NCBI RefSeq assembly: GCF_014649795.1
Contig: NZ_BMTS01000003.1
Coordinates: 434,001 to 498,000, forward strand
Reading direction: 5' to 3'
Length of the DNA: 64,000 bases
Source: Streptomyces melanogenes
Lineage (GTDB): Bacteria > Actinomycetota > Actinomycetes > Streptomycetales > Streptomycetaceae
The position numbers were made by a program, and so were the translations under genes. Each line of letters opens with the position of its first letter. Position 1 is the first letter of the stretch. The notes below the pieces were generated by a model. That model made no database searches. It had not been told where the DNA came from and worked only from the letters and a program-made list of their open reading frames with translations. Shown piece by piece: positions 23,263 to 35,080 of the stretch.

Positions 23263-23423
23263 ACGGCCTCAACACCATCCTCATCGTCCTCGGGCTCTTC
23301 CTCGCGGGCGGCGTCTACTCCTTCATCAAGCAGGAGATGTCCAAGAGCCTGATCACGCTCCTCGCGATCAGCTCGGCGCTCTGCCTGGTCGCGGGCGTCC
23401 TGCGGCTGGAGGTGTGGAATTGA
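23259..23423 (+). CDS. Small membrane protein in the his operon (54 aa)
   Basis: 54 aa from the GTG at 23259, which overlaps the hisB stop (GTGA); its stop overlaps the TTG start of hisH (TTGA). Two hydrophobic helices ([20 protein letters not shown] and [20 protein letters not shown]) are separated by KQEMSKS, giving a helical hairpin. No histidine enzyme has this shape. The tight coupling on both sides and clean codon bias make it a real gene. Function unknown. Confidence 0.85.
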
Positions 23424-24070
23424 GCCCGGGCACCGCCGCCAAGAAGGTCGTGGTCTTCGACTACGGCTTCGGCAACGTCCGCTCCGCCGAGCGCGCCCTC
23501 GCCCACGTCGGCGCGGACGTCGAGATCACCCGTGACTTCGATGAGGCCATGAACGCCGACGGGCTGCTCGTCCCCGGCGTCGGCGCCTTCTCCGCCTGTA
23601 TGCAGGGGCTGCGCGAGGCGCGCGGCGACTGGATCGTGGGCCGGCGCCTGTCCGGCGGCCGCCCGGTGATGGGCATCTGTGTCGGCATGCAGATCCTCTT
23701 CGAGCGGGGCATCGAGCACGGCGTGGAGACCGAGGGCCTGGACGAGTGGCCCGGCACGGTCGGGCCGCTGAAGGCGCCGATCGTCCCGCACATGGGCTGG
23801 AACACGGTCAAGGCCCCCGAGGACAGCGACCTGTTCGCGGGCCTGGACGCCGACGCCCGGTTCTACTTCGTGCACTCGTACGCGGTGCACGACTGGAGCC
23901 TGGAGGTCACCAACCCCAGGATCCGCGCGCCCCGGGTCACCTGGGCCACCCACGGCGAGCCGTTCGTGGCCGCGGTGGAGAACGGCGCGCTGTGGGCGAC
24001 CCAGTTCCACCCCGAGAAGTCCGGCGACGCCGGCGCCCAGCTGCTCACCAACTGGATTGGCACGCTCTGA
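23420..24070 (+). CDS. hisH: IGP synthase, glutaminase subunit HisH
   Basis: 216 aa from the unusual start TTG at 23420; an AGG seven nt upstream and the TTGA overlap support it over the GTG at 23414. Class-I glutamine amidotransferase that feeds ammonia to HisF. Catalytic triad: Cys in [13 protein letters not shown], and His/Glu in [11 protein letters not shown]; oxyanion region [11 protein letters not shown]. Works with hisF at 25196. Confidence 0.95.
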   Translation: MSPGTAAKKVVVFDYGFGNVRSAERALAHVGADVEITRDFDEAMNADGLLVPGVGAFSACMQGLREARGDWIVGRRLSGGRPVMGICVGMQILFERGIEHGVETEGLDEWPGTVGPLKAPIVPHMGWNTVKAPEDSDLFAGLDADARFYFVHSYAVHDWSLEVTNPRIRAPRVTWATHGEPFVAAVENGALWATQFHPEKSGDAGAQLLTNWIGTL

Positions 24071-24801
24071 TGTCCACCAAGAAGCTCGAACTCCTGCCCG
24101 CCGTCGACGTCCGCGACGGCCAGGCCGTCCGCCTCGTCCACGGCGAGTCCGGTTCGGAGACCTCCTACGGCTCCCCGCTCCAGGCGGCGCTGGCCTGGCA
24201 GGCCTCCGGCGCCGAGTGGCTGCACCTGGTGGACCTGGACGCGGCCTTCGGCACCGGCGACAACCGCGCGCTGATCGCGGAGGTCGCGGGCGCGATGGAC
24301 ATCAAGGTGGAGCTGTCCGGCGGCATCCGCGACGACGCCTCCCTGGAGGCCGCGCTCGCCACCGGCTGCCGCCGCGTCAACCTGGGCACCGCGGCCCTGG
24401 AGACCCCCGAATGGGTGGCCAAGGTCATCGCGGAGTACGGCGACAAGATCGCGGTCGGTCTGGACGTACGGGGCACGACCCTGCGCGGCCGCGGCTGGAC
24501 GCGTGACGGCGGCGACCTCTACGAGACGCTGGCGCGCCTCGACGCCGAGGGCTGCGCGCGGTACGTGGTCACCGACATCGCCAAGGACGGCACGCTCACC
24601 GGCCCCAACCTGGAGCTGCTGCGCAACGTCTGCGCGGCCACCGACAAGCCGGTGGTGGCCTCGGGTGGCGTCTCCTCGCTCGATGACCTGCGGGCGATCG
24701 CGGAGCTCGTGGGGCAGGGTGTGGAGGGCGCCATCGTGGGCAAGGCCCTGTACGCGAAGGCGTTCACCCTCGAAGAGGCCCTGGAGGCTGTGTCCCGATG
24801 A
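24070..24801 (+). CDS. priA: Bifunctional HisA/TrpF isomerase PriA
   Basis: 243 aa (beta/alpha)8 barrel. It isomerises ProFAR (His pathway) and, in Streptomyces, also phosphoribosyl-anthranilate (Trp pathway), because these genomes lack trpF. Catalytic Asp in [18 protein letters not shown] (strand 1) and in [15 protein letters not shown] (strand 5); the phosphate sites are [10 protein letters not shown] and [11 protein letters not shown]. The dual function is family knowledge; no trpF appears among the trp genes in this window. Its start overlaps the hisH stop (TGATG). Confidence 0.94.
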   Translation: MSTKKLELLPAVDVRDGQAVRLVHGESGSETSYGSPLQAALAWQASGAEWLHLVDLDAAFGTGDNRALIAEVAGAMDIKVELSGGIRDDASLEAALATGCRRVNLGTAALETPEWVAKVIAEYGDKIAVGLDVRGTTLRGRGWTRDGGDLYETLARLDAEGCARYVVTDIAKDGTLTGPNLELLRNVCAATDKPVVASGGVSSLDDLRAIAELVGQGVEGAIVGKALYAKAFTLEEALEAVSR

Positions 24802-25199
24802 GCGACGTACGGCGTGTGCAGAGTGACGTTCCCACCCCCTGGGAGGACACGATCGGCTTCGCGCGCGCCGTCGCCGCGGGCGACCATGTGCATGTCGCCG
24901 GCACCACGCCGTTCAAGGGCACGGTGCTGTACGGCGAGGGCGACCCGTACGAGCAGGCCATGGTGGCCTTCTCGAACGCCCTCGCCGCGCTCGCGGAGTT
25001 CGGGCTCGGGGTCGAGTCCGTGGTCCGCACCCGGATGTATCTGACCCACGCGCGGGACATCGACGAGGCGGGCCGGGCCCACAAGGAGCTCTTCGGCGCC
25101 GTCCGTCCGGCGGCCACGCTGGTCATCGTGTCGGGTCTGGTCGACCCGCGCGTGCTGGTCGAAGTAGAAGTAGACGCTTTCCGAGGAGCCCCCGCATGA
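24798..25199 (+). CDS. RidA family protein
   Basis: 133 aa, YjgF/YER057c/UK114 fold. RidA proteins hydrolyse reactive enamine/imine intermediates released by PLP enzymes. Seen: [40 protein letters not shown] with the candidate substrate-binding Arg, and VEVEVDAF with the Glu. Nested between priA and hisF with 4-nt overlaps, so cotranscribed with the his operon; it may protect PLP enzymes such as HisC, which is inference. Confidence 0.92.
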   Translation: MSDVRRVQSDVPTPWEDTIGFARAVAAGDHVHVAGTTPFKGTVLYGEGDPYEQAMVAFSNALAALAEFGLGVESVVRTRMYLTHARDIDEAGRAHKELFGAVRPAATLVIVSGLVDPRVLVEVEVDAFRGAPA

Positions 25200-25951
25200 C
25201 CCTCGCGGTCCGAGTCATCCCCTGCCTGGACGTCGACAACGGCCGGGTGGTGAAGGGTGTCAACTTCCAGAACCTGCGCGACGCGGGCGACCCGGTCGAG
25301 ATGGCCAAGCTGTACGACGCCGAGGGCGCGGACGAGCTGACGTTCCTGGACATCACGGCGTCCTCGGGCAACCGGGAGACGACCTACGACGTGGTGCGGC
25401 GCACCGCCGAGCAGGTCTTCATCCCCCTGACGGTGGGCGGCGGGGTCCGCTCGGCGGACGACGTGGACAAGCTGCTGCGGGCCGGGGCGGACAAGGTGGG
25501 CGTCAACACGGCGGCGATCGAGCGCCCCGACCTCATCCGCGAGATCGCGGAGCGCTTCGGGCGCCAGGTGCTCGTCCTGTCGGTCGACGCGCGCCGCACC
25601 CCGTCCGGGTCCTTCGAGGTCACCACGCACGGCGGGCGCCGGGGGACCGGTCTCGACGCGGTGGAGTGGGCGCACCGGGCGGCGGAGCTGGGGGCGGGGG
25701 AGATCCTGCTCAACTCTATGGACGCGGACGGGACGAAGGACGGGTACGACGTCGAGATGATCTCGGCGGTCCGCCGGCATGTGTCCGTGCCGGTGATCGC
25801 CTCGGGCGGCGCGGGCCGCCTCGCCGACTTCGCCCCGGCGGTGGCGGCGGGCGCGGACGCGGTCCTGGCGGCGTCGGTGTTCCACTTCGGGGATCTGCGG
25901 ATCGGGGACGTGAAGGAAGCGCTGCGGTCGGCGGGCCACCCGGTGCGCTGA
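25196..25951 (+). CDS. hisF: IGP synthase, cyclase subunit HisF
   Basis: 251 aa barrel that uses ammonia from HisH to form imidazole glycerol phosphate and AICAR. Catalytic Asp in [16 protein letters not shown] and in [16 protein letters not shown]; phosphate-binding [10 protein letters not shown] and [12 protein letters not shown]. Last gene of the hisD-hisF run; a large nested palindromic repeat begins 6 nt after its stop. Confidence 0.97.
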   Translation: MTLAVRVIPCLDVDNGRVVKGVNFQNLRDAGDPVEMAKLYDAEGADELTFLDITASSGNRETTYDVVRRTAEQVFIPLTVGGGVRSADDVDKLLRAGADKVGVNTAAIERPDLIREIAERFGRQVLVLSVDARRTPSGSFEVTTHGGRRGTGLDAVEWAHRAAELGAGEILLNSMDADGTKDGYDVEMISAVRRHVSVPVIASGGAGRLADFAPAVAAGADAVLAASVFHFGDLRIGDVKEALRSAGHPVR

Positions 25952-25956
25952 TTTTT

Positions 25957-26241
25957 CCCCACCCCGCCCCTTCCCGAAAGTCCTCTGGCGGACGGCCGGG
26001 TTCGTCGTCTGCGGACCGTGGCTGGCTGGTCGCGCAGTTCCCCGCGCCCCTTGGATGCCGCTGCGCGGCAATCCCCGGGGCGGCCCGGAGGGGCGCTTTT
26101 AGGGGCGCGGGGAACTGCGCGAGCAACCCAGCACGGTCCGCAGAAAGAGACAGGGGGTCCGGGGGCGAAGCCCCTGGCAGCCCGCCCCGACCCACCACCC
26201 GGCCGCCCGCCAGAGGGCTTTCGGGAAGGGGCGGGGTGGGG
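25957..26241. repeat. Nested three-tier palindromic repeat (full copy)
   Basis: The most complete copy. Outer arms 25957-25980 and 26218-26241 are perfect 24-nt inverted repeats; middle arms 26009-26020 (CTGCGGACCGTG) and 26132-26143; inner arms 26031-26051 and 26101-26121 (21 nt, AGGGGCGCGGGGAACTGCGC on the right). The innermost 49 nt contain CCGCTGCGCGG. It fills the gap between convergent hisF and the next gene. Confidence 0.88.
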
Positions 26242-26256
26242 GTCAAAACCCCGGGA

Positions 26257-26889
26257 TCAAACCCCCAGCTTCGCTTCCAGCGCCCGCGTCGTCGCCGACT
26301 TCTCGCCCTCGATCTCGACATCCGCCGCCGCCTGGCGACCCGACGCGAACAGGGCCAGTTCCGACGGCTCGCCCGTGACCGTCACCACGGGCGCGCCCCG
26401 GCGGGCCACAGCCGTCTGGCCGTCGGGGCGCCGCAGCACCAGCCCCACCGGCGACCGCCGCCCCATCACCCGCGCCATCCGCTCCAGCCGCGACCACAGC
26501 ACGTCCGAGAACACCGGATCGACCGGCCGCGGCGTCCAGTCCGGCTGGGCCCGGCGGACGTCCTCGCCATGGACGTAGAACTCGACCGCGTTCGCCCCCT
26601 CGTCCACCTGCTTGAGGTTGTACGGCGAGTACTTCGGCGGCCCCGTACGGAACAGCCGCACCAGCTCCTCGTACGGCTTCGCGGCGAACTCCGCCTGCAC
26701 CCGGTCCAGCCGGGGCTTCAGCGCGCCCAGGATTATCCCGCCGGCCGCGTCGAGGCGGCGCTCGCGGACCACCAGATGCGCCGCGAGGTCGCGCGCGGTC
26801 CAGCCCTCGCAGAGGGTCGGGGCCTCGGGACCCGCCGCCTCCAACAGGTCGGCGAGCAGCAGCCGTTCACGCTTGGCATGGGTCGACAT
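26257..26889 (-). CDS. TIGR03085 family protein (mycothiol-type fold)
   Basis: 210 aa from the ATG at 26889. N-terminal DinB/maleylpyruvate-isomerase-like helical bundle with [20 protein letters not shown] (metal-ligand His), then [19 protein letters not shown] with the second His, and a C-terminal small domain. This pattern fits the TIGR03085 actinobacterial metal-binding family. Function unknown; mycothiol-dependent chemistry is possible by fold. Divergent from hisI with an 82-nt gap. Confidence 0.8.
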   Translation of the reverse strand: MSTHAKRERLLLADLLEAAGPEAPTLCEGWTARDLAAHLVVRERRLDAAGGIILGALKPRLDRVQAEFAAKPYEELVRLFRTGPPKYSPYNLKQVDEGANAVEFYVHGEDVRRAQPDWTPRPVDPVFSDVLWSRLERMARVMGRRSPVGLVLRRPDGQTAVARRGAPVVTVTGEPSELALFASGRQAAADVEIEGEKSATTRALEAKLGV

Positions 26890-26971
26890 GGGGGCCAGCG
26901 TACGACCCGTACCCACGTCCGCCCAGTGGACGCACCGCCGGAGCGCCCCCGAGCCACGGCACAATGGGGCC

Positions 26972-27328
26972 ATGACCAGCACTCTCGACCCCGCCGTCGC
27001 CGCCCGCCTGAAGCGGACCGCCGATGGACTGGTCCCGGCCATCGCCCAGCAGTACGACACCGGCGAGGTGCTCATGCTCGGCTGGATGGACGACGAGGCC
27101 CTGCACCGCACCCTGACCACCGGCCGCTGCACCTACTGGTCGCGCAGCCGGAACGAGTACTGGGTGAAGGGGGACACTTCCGGGCATTTCCAGCACGTGA
27201 AGTCCGTCGCGCTCGACTGCGACGGGGACACCCTCCTCGTCAAGGTCGACCAGGTCGGGGCGGCCTGCCACACCGGGGATCGGACATGCTTCGACGCCGA
27301 CGTCCTGCTGCCCGCCGCCGGTCAGTAG
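26972..27328 (+). CDS. hisI: Phosphoribosyl-AMP cyclohydrolase
   Basis: 118 aa, monofunctional HisI (no HisE domain). It opens the purine ring of PR-AMP in histidine synthesis. Zn/Mg ligands: [32 protein letters not shown] and [12 protein letters not shown]. It is split off from the main his operon by the repeat and a divergent gene and is followed 9 nt later by trpE, linking the two pathways at the transcription level. Confidence 0.95.
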   Translation: MTSTLDPAVAARLKRTADGLVPAIAQQYDTGEVLMLGWMDDEALHRTLTTGRCTYWSRSRNEYWVKGDTSGHFQHVKSVALDCDGDTLLVKVDQVGAACHTGDRTCFDADVLLPAAGQ

Positions 27329-27337
27329 GGTCGCGCC

Positions 27338-28822
<1,485 letters not shown>

Positions 28823-28831
28823 GCCCGCGCT

Positions 28832-28906
28832 CCTTGGATGGGCCCGGAGGGCCCTCTCAGGGGCGCGGGGAACTGCGCGACCAGCCATCCACGGTCCGCA
28901 GCCGAA
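28832..28906 (+). repeat. Partial copy of the nested repeat (right half)
   Basis: AGGGGCGCGGGGAACTGCGC then GACCAGCC, followed by CGGTCCGCAGCCGAA, equals the right inner and middle arms of the family; the left arms are missing. It lies between two co-directional genes. Confidence 0.8.
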
Positions 28907-28971
28907 CTGTTCCCGCCATAAACCCGCCCCCGGCTGACAAGATCACCGCCGCGCAGGCGATAGTGGAGTAC

Positions 28972-29613
28972 GTGAGTGCCGTACCCGTACCCCAGTCGCG
29001 TGCCGATTCCGCGTCACCCGCCCGCGCCGGAGGCCGTCGCACCCTCGCCGCCGCCCTCCTCCTCGCCGCGGCCGGCGCCGCCGTCGTCCTGCTCGCCTCC
29101 GGGCAGACCTGGGCCGAGGGCCACGCCGCGGTCGGGGGCGGCTCCGTGCCGCTGCGCGCCACCGGACAGAACGTCACGGGCGTGCCCGCCGCGCTCGCGA
29201 TAGTCGGGCTCGCCGCGCTCGTGGCGGTCTTCGCCGTTCGCCGGGCCGGCCGCCTCCTCGTCTCCGGGCTGCTCGCACTGAGCGGCGCCGGAGCCGCGCT
29301 CGCCGCCTTCCTCGGCGCCGACGACAGCGCCGCGCTGGACGAGAAGGCCGCCAGGACCAGCGGCGACGCCGCCGAGACCATCAGCGGCCTCACCCACACC
29401 GCCTGGCCCTACGTCACCTTCGCGGGCGGTCTGCTGCTCCTGATCGCCGGGCTGCTCGCGCTGCGGTTCGGCGCCGCCTGGCCCGCGATGGGCGGGCGCT
29501 ACGAACGCGACGGCAGCCCCCGCGCCCGCAAGCCCCGCGCGGTCAAGGACCCGGAGCGGCCCGAGGAGCTGTGGAAGGCCCTGGACCGGGGCGAGGACCC
29601 GACCGGAGTGTGA
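28972..29613 (+). CDS. Trp-operon-associated membrane protein (TIGR02234)
   Basis: 213 aa from the GTG at 28972. Four hydrophobic segments: LAAALLLAAAGAAVVLLA, VPAALAIVGLAALVAVFAV, LLVSGLLALSGAGAALAAF and WPYVTFAGGLLLLIAGLL, with a charged cytosolic tail. The size, the topology and the place between trpE and trpC match the actinobacterial Trp-region conserved membrane family. Function unknown. Another GTG nine nt upstream is possible. Confidence 0.82.
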   Translation: MSAVPVPQSRADSASPARAGGRRTLAAALLLAAAGAAVVLLASGQTWAEGHAAVGGGSVPLRATGQNVTGVPAALAIVGLAALVAVFAVRRAGRLLVSGLLALSGAGAALAAFLGADDSAALDEKAARTSGDAAETISGLTHTAWPYVTFAGGLLLLIAGLLALRFGAAWPAMGGRYERDGSPRARKPRAVKDPERPEELWKALDRGEDPTGV

Positions 29614-29741
29614 GGCGCCCCACGGGCCCCGGGCTCGGGGCACGCGCGCGGGTGCGCGACAATGGTCGGTGAACGGTCGGCGTCCCCCGGGACGTGGCGG
29701 CCGTCTCCGCGACCCAGAGATTCACCAACGAGGAGCAACTC

Positions 29742-30014
29742 ATGGCGGGCAGCAGCGGCGGCCACGGACACACCCCGGCCGCCTGGACCGGTTCGATCAT
29801 CTCCTTCATCGGGTTCTGCGCGGCCTCGGTCTTCATCGTCGCCGCCAACCCGATCGGCTTCTGGGCCGGTACGGCGCTCACCCTGCTCGGCGCGGTCGTC
29901 GGCGGCATCATGAAGATGATGGGTATGGGCACCCCCAAGGAGTCCGCCGAGATGGCCGCGGCCCGCGAGGAGGCCGGTCTCAAGGCCCGCGCCCGCCTCG
30001 CCGAGGCCCGCTGA
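29742..30014 (+). CDS. HGxxPAAW-motif small membrane protein
   Basis: 90 aa from the ATG at 29742, with GAGGAG 7 nt upstream. It begins MAGSSGGHGHTPAAWTG, the HGxxPAAW signature, then two membrane helices (IISFIGFCAASVFIVAANPI and GTALTLLGAVVGGIMKMMGM) and a charged helix ending EEAGLKARARLAEAR. This is an actinobacterial family of unknown function regularly found in the trp region. A start 48 nt upstream in frame lacks a binding site. Confidence 0.86.
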   Translation: MAGSSGGHGHTPAAWTGSIISFIGFCAASVFIVAANPIGFWAGTALTLLGAVVGGIMKMMGMGTPKESAEMAAAREEAGLKARARLAEAR

Positions 30015-30091
30015 GCCGACGGACGCCGTACGTGGATGAGGCGCGGCCCCCTGGGGCTGCGCCTCTCCGCGTGAACGGGGACAATCACCGC

Positions 30092-30529
30092 GTGGACGCC
30101 ACCCCGACCCCGACGCCCGCCCCGGCGGCCCCCGCCGCCGCGCGCCGGCTGCTCGTGCCGCTGGGCACCCTGGCCGGGGTCGCCGCCGCCTTCGCGTACG
30201 TGGGCGCGGTCGACCCGAACGAGCCCGGCCACTACCCCGTCTGCCCGCTGCTGCGGCTCACCGGCATCTACTGCCCGGGCTGCGGCGGTCTGCGCAGCGC
30301 CCACGACTTCATCACCGGCCATTTCGGCGCGGCCCTCGGGGCCAACGCGCTCGCGGTGGCCGGTTATGTGCTCTTCGCGGTCCTGTGGGTGGTCTGGGCC
30401 GTGCGCGCCGCGCGCGGGCTTCCCTTCCGTGTGGACCTCAAGGACGCCCATTGGTGGGGTGTCGGCGCGCTGCTGCTGGTCTTCTCAGTTGTCCGGAATC
30501 TACCGTTCGGGTCTGTGCTGGCGCCGTGA
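30092..30529 (+). CDS. DUF2752 membrane protein
   Basis: 145 aa from the GTG at 30092 (a GTG at 30071 is the alternative). Membrane segments at [37 protein letters not shown] and [13 protein letters not shown]. The conserved DUF2752 core is [20 protein letters not shown], with four Cys (two in CPGC) followed by HDFITG. Such proteins are widespread and uncharacterised; the CPGC pair could bind metal. Last of three small membrane genes before trpC. Confidence 0.85.
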   Translation: MDATPTPTPAPAAPAAARRLLVPLGTLAGVAAAFAYVGAVDPNEPGHYPVCPLLRLTGIYCPGCGGLRSAHDFITGHFGAALGANALAVAGYVLFAVLWVVWAVRAARGLPFRVDLKDAHWWGVGALLLVFSVVRNLPFGSVLAP

Positions 30530-30677
30530 CATTCCGTATATCTCCCCACGTCCCGGCTGTCCGAGGAGTGGGACGGGCGTCAACCGGATGCGAGCCCTTC
30601 GCCTCGGTGCGGATACCATCGTCATGGCTGATCCTGGCCGATCGTCAACGTCACCGTTCTGGAAGGGGGCCGCTCGC

Positions 30678-31487
30678 GTGAGTGTGCTCGACGAGATCAT
30701 CGAGGGCGTCCGCGCCGATCTGGCGGAGCGGCAGGCGCGGGTCGGCCTCGACGAGCTCAAGGAGCGCGCCGCCAAGGCGCCCCAGGCTCGGGACGGCGTC
30801 GCGGCCCTGCGCGGCGACGGCGTCAAGGTCATCTGCGAGGTCAAGCGCTCCAGCCCGTCCAAGGGCGCGCTCGCGGCCATCGCGGACCCCGCGGGCCTCG
30901 CCGCCGACTACGAGGCGGGCGGCGCCGCCGTCATCTCCGTGCTCACCGAGGAGCGCCGCTTCGGCGGCTCGCTCGCCGACCTGGAGGCCGTCCGGGCCAA
31001 GGTCGACATCCCGGTGCTGCGCAAGGACTTCATCGTCACCGCGTACCAGCTGTGGGAGGCCCGGGCGTACGGGGCCGACCTGGCGCTCCTGATCGTCTCC
31101 GCCCTGGAGCAGCCCGCGCTGGTCTCGCTGATCGAGCGGGCCGAGTCCATCGGGCTCACCCCGCTGGTCGAGGTGCACGACGAGGAAGAGGTCGAGCGGG
31201 CGGTCGACGCGGGCGCGAAGATCATCGGCGTCAACGCGCGCGACCTGAAGACCCTCAAGGTCGACCGCACCACCTTCGAGCGCGTCGCCCCCGAGATCCC
31301 CTCGCACATCGTGAAGATCGCCGAGTCCGGCGTGCGCGGCCCGCACGACCTGATCGCGTACGCCAACGCGGGCGCGGACGCCGTCCTGGTCGGCGAGTCC
31401 CTGGTCACCGGCAAGGACCCCCGCGGAGCCGTCGCGGACCTGGTCGCCGCGGGCGCCCACCCGGCCCTGCGCCACGGACGGAACTGA
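30678..31487 (+). CDS. trpC: Indole-3-glycerol-phosphate synthase
   Basis: 269 aa from the GTG at 30678, with GGAAGGGGG upstream. Monofunctional TrpC barrel without a TrpF domain. Catalytic residues: [46 protein letters not shown] and [12 protein letters not shown]. Starts the trpC-trpM-trpB-trpA run. The 148-nt leader carries no Trp-rich leader peptide that I can find. Confidence 0.96.
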   Translation: MSVLDEIIEGVRADLAERQARVGLDELKERAAKAPQARDGVAALRGDGVKVICEVKRSSPSKGALAAIADPAGLAADYEAGGAAVISVLTEERRFGGSLADLEAVRAKVDIPVLRKDFIVTAYQLWEARAYGADLALLIVSALEQPALVSLIERAESIGLTPLVEVHDEEEVERAVDAGAKIIGVNARDLKTLKVDRTTFERVAPEIPSHIVKIAESGVRGPHDLIAYANAGADAVLVGESLVTGKDPRGAVADLVAAGAHPALRHGRN

Positions 31488-31494
31488 CCTCACC

Positions 31495-31650
31495 ATGCCC
31501 ATTGCCGCCCGACTCGCCCCCGGCTGCCGCCCCCGCGGCTGCCGCGCTCCGGCGCGCCGGGTGCACGGGCGCCGGGTGCGCTACGTGATCGGCGACGAGC
31601 CGGGCCAGGTCAACGGGATGCGATGGCGTGGTGCCCTGAGCGCCGCCTGA
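31495..31650 (+). CDS. trpM: TrpM, small conserved Trp-region protein
   Basis: 51 aa reading frame 7 nt after trpC, starting MPIAARLAPGCRPRGCRAPA and containing RRVHGRRVRYVIGDEPGQVN then GMRWRGALSAA. Position between trpC and trpB and the block RRVHGRRVRYVIGDEPGQVNG match the small trpM gene of Streptomyces. In S. coelicolor trpM affects growth and antibiotic production, from memory. Very Arg-rich with two Cys; no membrane segment. Biochemical role unknown. Confidence 0.82.
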   Translation: MPIAARLAPGCRPRGCRAPARRVHGRRVRYVIGDEPGQVNGMRWRGALSAA

Positions 31651-31670
31651 ACTGAGCACCCCGCATGCCC

Positions 31671-31745
31671 TTAGGGGCGCGGGGCTGTATCGATATGCGA
31701 CTCCGTCGCGCGGGCGCGACCAGCCCACCACGGGCCTGCAGTCGC
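31671..31745 (+). repeat. Repeat in the trpM-trpB gap
   Basis: TTAGGGGCGCGGGGCTGTAT then CGATATGCGACTCCGTCGCG and GGGCGCGACCAGCC. It starts like the nested family (AGGGGCGCGGGG) and ends with its CGACCAGCC block but has a different centre, so it is a related sub-family. It lies within the trp transcription unit. Confidence 0.7.
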
Positions 31746-31835
31746 GCACTCGGTTCAGTACGGCGGCGCCTGGGCGCACTCGTGACCACACGTAACCCAG
31801 GACCGGGGCCAAACGCGCCCCGGGGAGGTATCCCC

Positions 31836-33079
<1,244 letters not shown>

Positions 33080-33083
<4 letters not shown>

Positions 33084-33895
33084 GCGGGAACGTACAACTG
33101 CTGAGCGACACCCTCGCCAAGGCGAAGGCCGAGGACCGGGCCGCGCTCATCGCCTACCTCCCGGCCGGGTTCCCGACCGTCGACGGCGGCATCGAGGCGA
33201 TCAAGGCCGTCTTCGACGGCGGCGCGGACGTGGTCGAGGTCGGTCTGCCGCACAGCGACCCGGTCCTGGACGGGCCGGTCATCCAGACCGCCGACGACAT
33301 CGCGCTCAAGGGCGGGGTGAAGATCGCCGACGTGCTGCGCACGGTCCGCGAGGCCCACGCGGCCACCGGCAAGCCGGTCCTGGTGATGACGTACTGGAAC
33401 CCCATCGACCGGTACGGCGTGGAGCGCTTCACCGCCGAGCTGGCCGAGGCGGGCGGCGCCGGGTGCATCCTGCCCGACCTGCCGGTCCAGGAGTCCGCGC
33501 TGTGGCGCGAGCACGCCGACAAGCACGGCCTGGGCACGGTCTTCGTGGTCGCGCCCAGCAGCAAGGACGAGCGGCTCGCGACGATCACGGCCGCCGGTTC
33601 CGGCTTCGTGTACGCGGCGTCGCTGATGGGAGTCACCGGCACGCGCGCGTCGGTCGGCGCACAGGCCGAGGACCTGGTGCGGCGCACCCGGGCCACCACC
33701 AGCCTGCCGGTCTGCGTCGGCCTCGGCGTCTCCAACGCCGAGCAGGCCCGGGAGGTCGCGGCCTTCTCCGACGGCGTGATCGTCGGCTCGGCCTTCGTCC
33801 AGCGGATGCTGGACGCGCCGGACCACGCGAGCGGGCTGGCCGCCGTGCGCGCCCTCGCGGGTGAACTCGCGCAGGGCGTACGCCGTACGCCGTAA
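33080..33895 (+). CDS. trpA: Tryptophan synthase alpha chain
   Basis: 271 aa barrel that cleaves indole-3-glycerol phosphate to indole. Catalytic Glu in [19 protein letters not shown] and Asp in [10 protein letters not shown]; the phosphate loops are GVTGTR and [15 protein letters not shown] start overlaps trpB. The ProAspLeuPro loop and length are usual. Ends the trp run, followed by a strong terminator. Confidence 0.96.
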
Positions 33896-33983
33896 GGGTG
33901 TAGGCCGTCCGCCGCAACGCTCCGTAACCCTGCCCGGGTAGGGGCGGACCCGGACCGCGTTAGCTCGTACGGGTGGATATCGG

Positions 33984-34020
33984 ACCGGGGAGGCACGTCG
34001 GTGCCTCCCCGGTTCGTTTT
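33984..34020 (+). terminator. Rho-independent terminator after trpA
   Basis: Perfect 13-bp stem ACCGGGGAGGCAC / GTGCCTCCCCGGT (33984-33996 and 34001-34013), tetraloop GTCG, followed by TCGTTTT. This is the cleanest intrinsic terminator in the window and shows that the next gene is a separate unit. Confidence 0.9.
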
Positions 34021-34026
34021 GCGGGT

Positions 34027-34998
34027 GTGAGCGAGAAGAACCAAGAAGGCAAGAGAACGGCCCGCGAGCGGCTGGCCCAGGAGCGCGAGCGGCAGCGGTC
34101 CCAGGACCGCCGCAGACGCACGATGATCGTCGCCGCGGCGGTGGTGTGCGTCCTCGGGCTGGCCGCCGTGATCGGCGTGATCGCGGCCAACACCAAGAGC
34201 GACGGCAAGAAGAGCACGGCGGGCCCGTTGCTCGCGCCGACCGGCGCCGAGGGCAAGGACAACCTGGCCATCCCGGTGGGCGCCGCCGACGCGCCGTCCA
34301 CGCTCACGGTCTGGGAGGACTTCCGCTGCCCGGCCTGCGCCATGTTCGAGAACAACTTCCGGACCACGCTCCACGATCTGGAGAACAGCGGCCAGATCAG
34401 GGTGGAGTACCACCTCGCCACCCTGATCGACCGCAACCTCGGCGGCAGCGGCTCGCTGCACGCGGCGAACGCGGCGGGCTGCGCCCAGGACGCGGGCAAG
34501 TTCCTGGCGTACCACGACGTGCTCTACGGCAATCAGCCCAAGGAGACCGATGACGCGTTCGCGAAGAACAGCAGACTGATCGAGCTGGCAGGGAAGGTCC
34601 CCGGCCTTGACACCGGCGCCTTCCGCTCCTGTGTGGAGGACGGCAAGCACGACAGCTGGGTCGCCAAGTCCAACAAGGCGTTCGAGAAGGCCGCCTTCTC
34701 GGGCACGCCGACCGTCCAGCTGAACGGGGAGTCGATCTTCCCGAAGAGGGGCGACGAGGAGATCAGCCCGGCGAACCTGAAGAAGTGGGTCGCCGAGGCG
34801 AACAAGGGCAAGCAGCCGGGGACGGTTCCGCCGTCGCAGCCGGGAGCCGCGACGCCGAGTGCCCCGAGCTCGCCGCCGGCGGGGGCGCCCGCCGAGGACG
34901 GGGCGCCGAAGCACGGGCACGCCCCGGGAACGGCCCCGAAGAAGGCCCCGGCGGCGGTCCACCCGAGCAAGGCGGTTCCGGCTCACGAGGCCCCCTAG
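34027..34998 (+). CDS. DsbA-family thioredoxin-like membrane protein (second)
   Basis: 323 aa from the GTG at 34027, 7 nt after the terminator tail, which rules out the longer open frame running through the hairpin. Layout equals the gene at 4366: charged coil (TARERLAQERERQRSQDRR), one membrane helix (MIVAAAVVCVLGLAAVIGVI), then a thioredoxin-fold domain with active site EDFRCPACAMFE (CPAC) and cis-Pro region FSGTPTVQLNG. It differs by a Pro/Ala-rich, probably extended, C-terminal tail of about 65 residues. Likely acts on exported proteins. Confidence 0.88.
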   Translation: MSEKNQEGKRTARERLAQERERQRSQDRRRRTMIVAAAVVCVLGLAAVIGVIAANTKSDGKKSTAGPLLAPTGAEGKDNLAIPVGAADAPSTLTVWEDFRCPACAMFENNFRTTLHDLENSGQIRVEYHLATLIDRNLGGSGSLHAANAAGCAQDAGKFLAYHDVLYGNQPKETDDAFAKNSRLIELAGKVPGLDTGAFRSCVEDGKHDSWVAKSNKAFEKAAFSGTPTVQLNGESIFPKRGDEEISPANLKKWVAEANKGKQPGTVPPSQPGAATPSAPSSPPAGAPAEDGAPKHGHAPGTAPKKAPAAVHPSKAVPAHEAP

Positions 34999-35080
34999 CC
35001 CCTGCCGTCCCGCTCGTTACTCAGAAGTTGCCGGGTGGGTGGTCCGACCGCCCGCCCGGCAAGGTAGCGTCGACCCTGCC

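Noticed and set aside
30530-30677. Possible Trp attenuator or leader peptide before trpC
   Set aside because: The only short frame with an ATG has one Trp codon, is in frame with trpC, and no paired terminator/antiterminator hairpins are visible.
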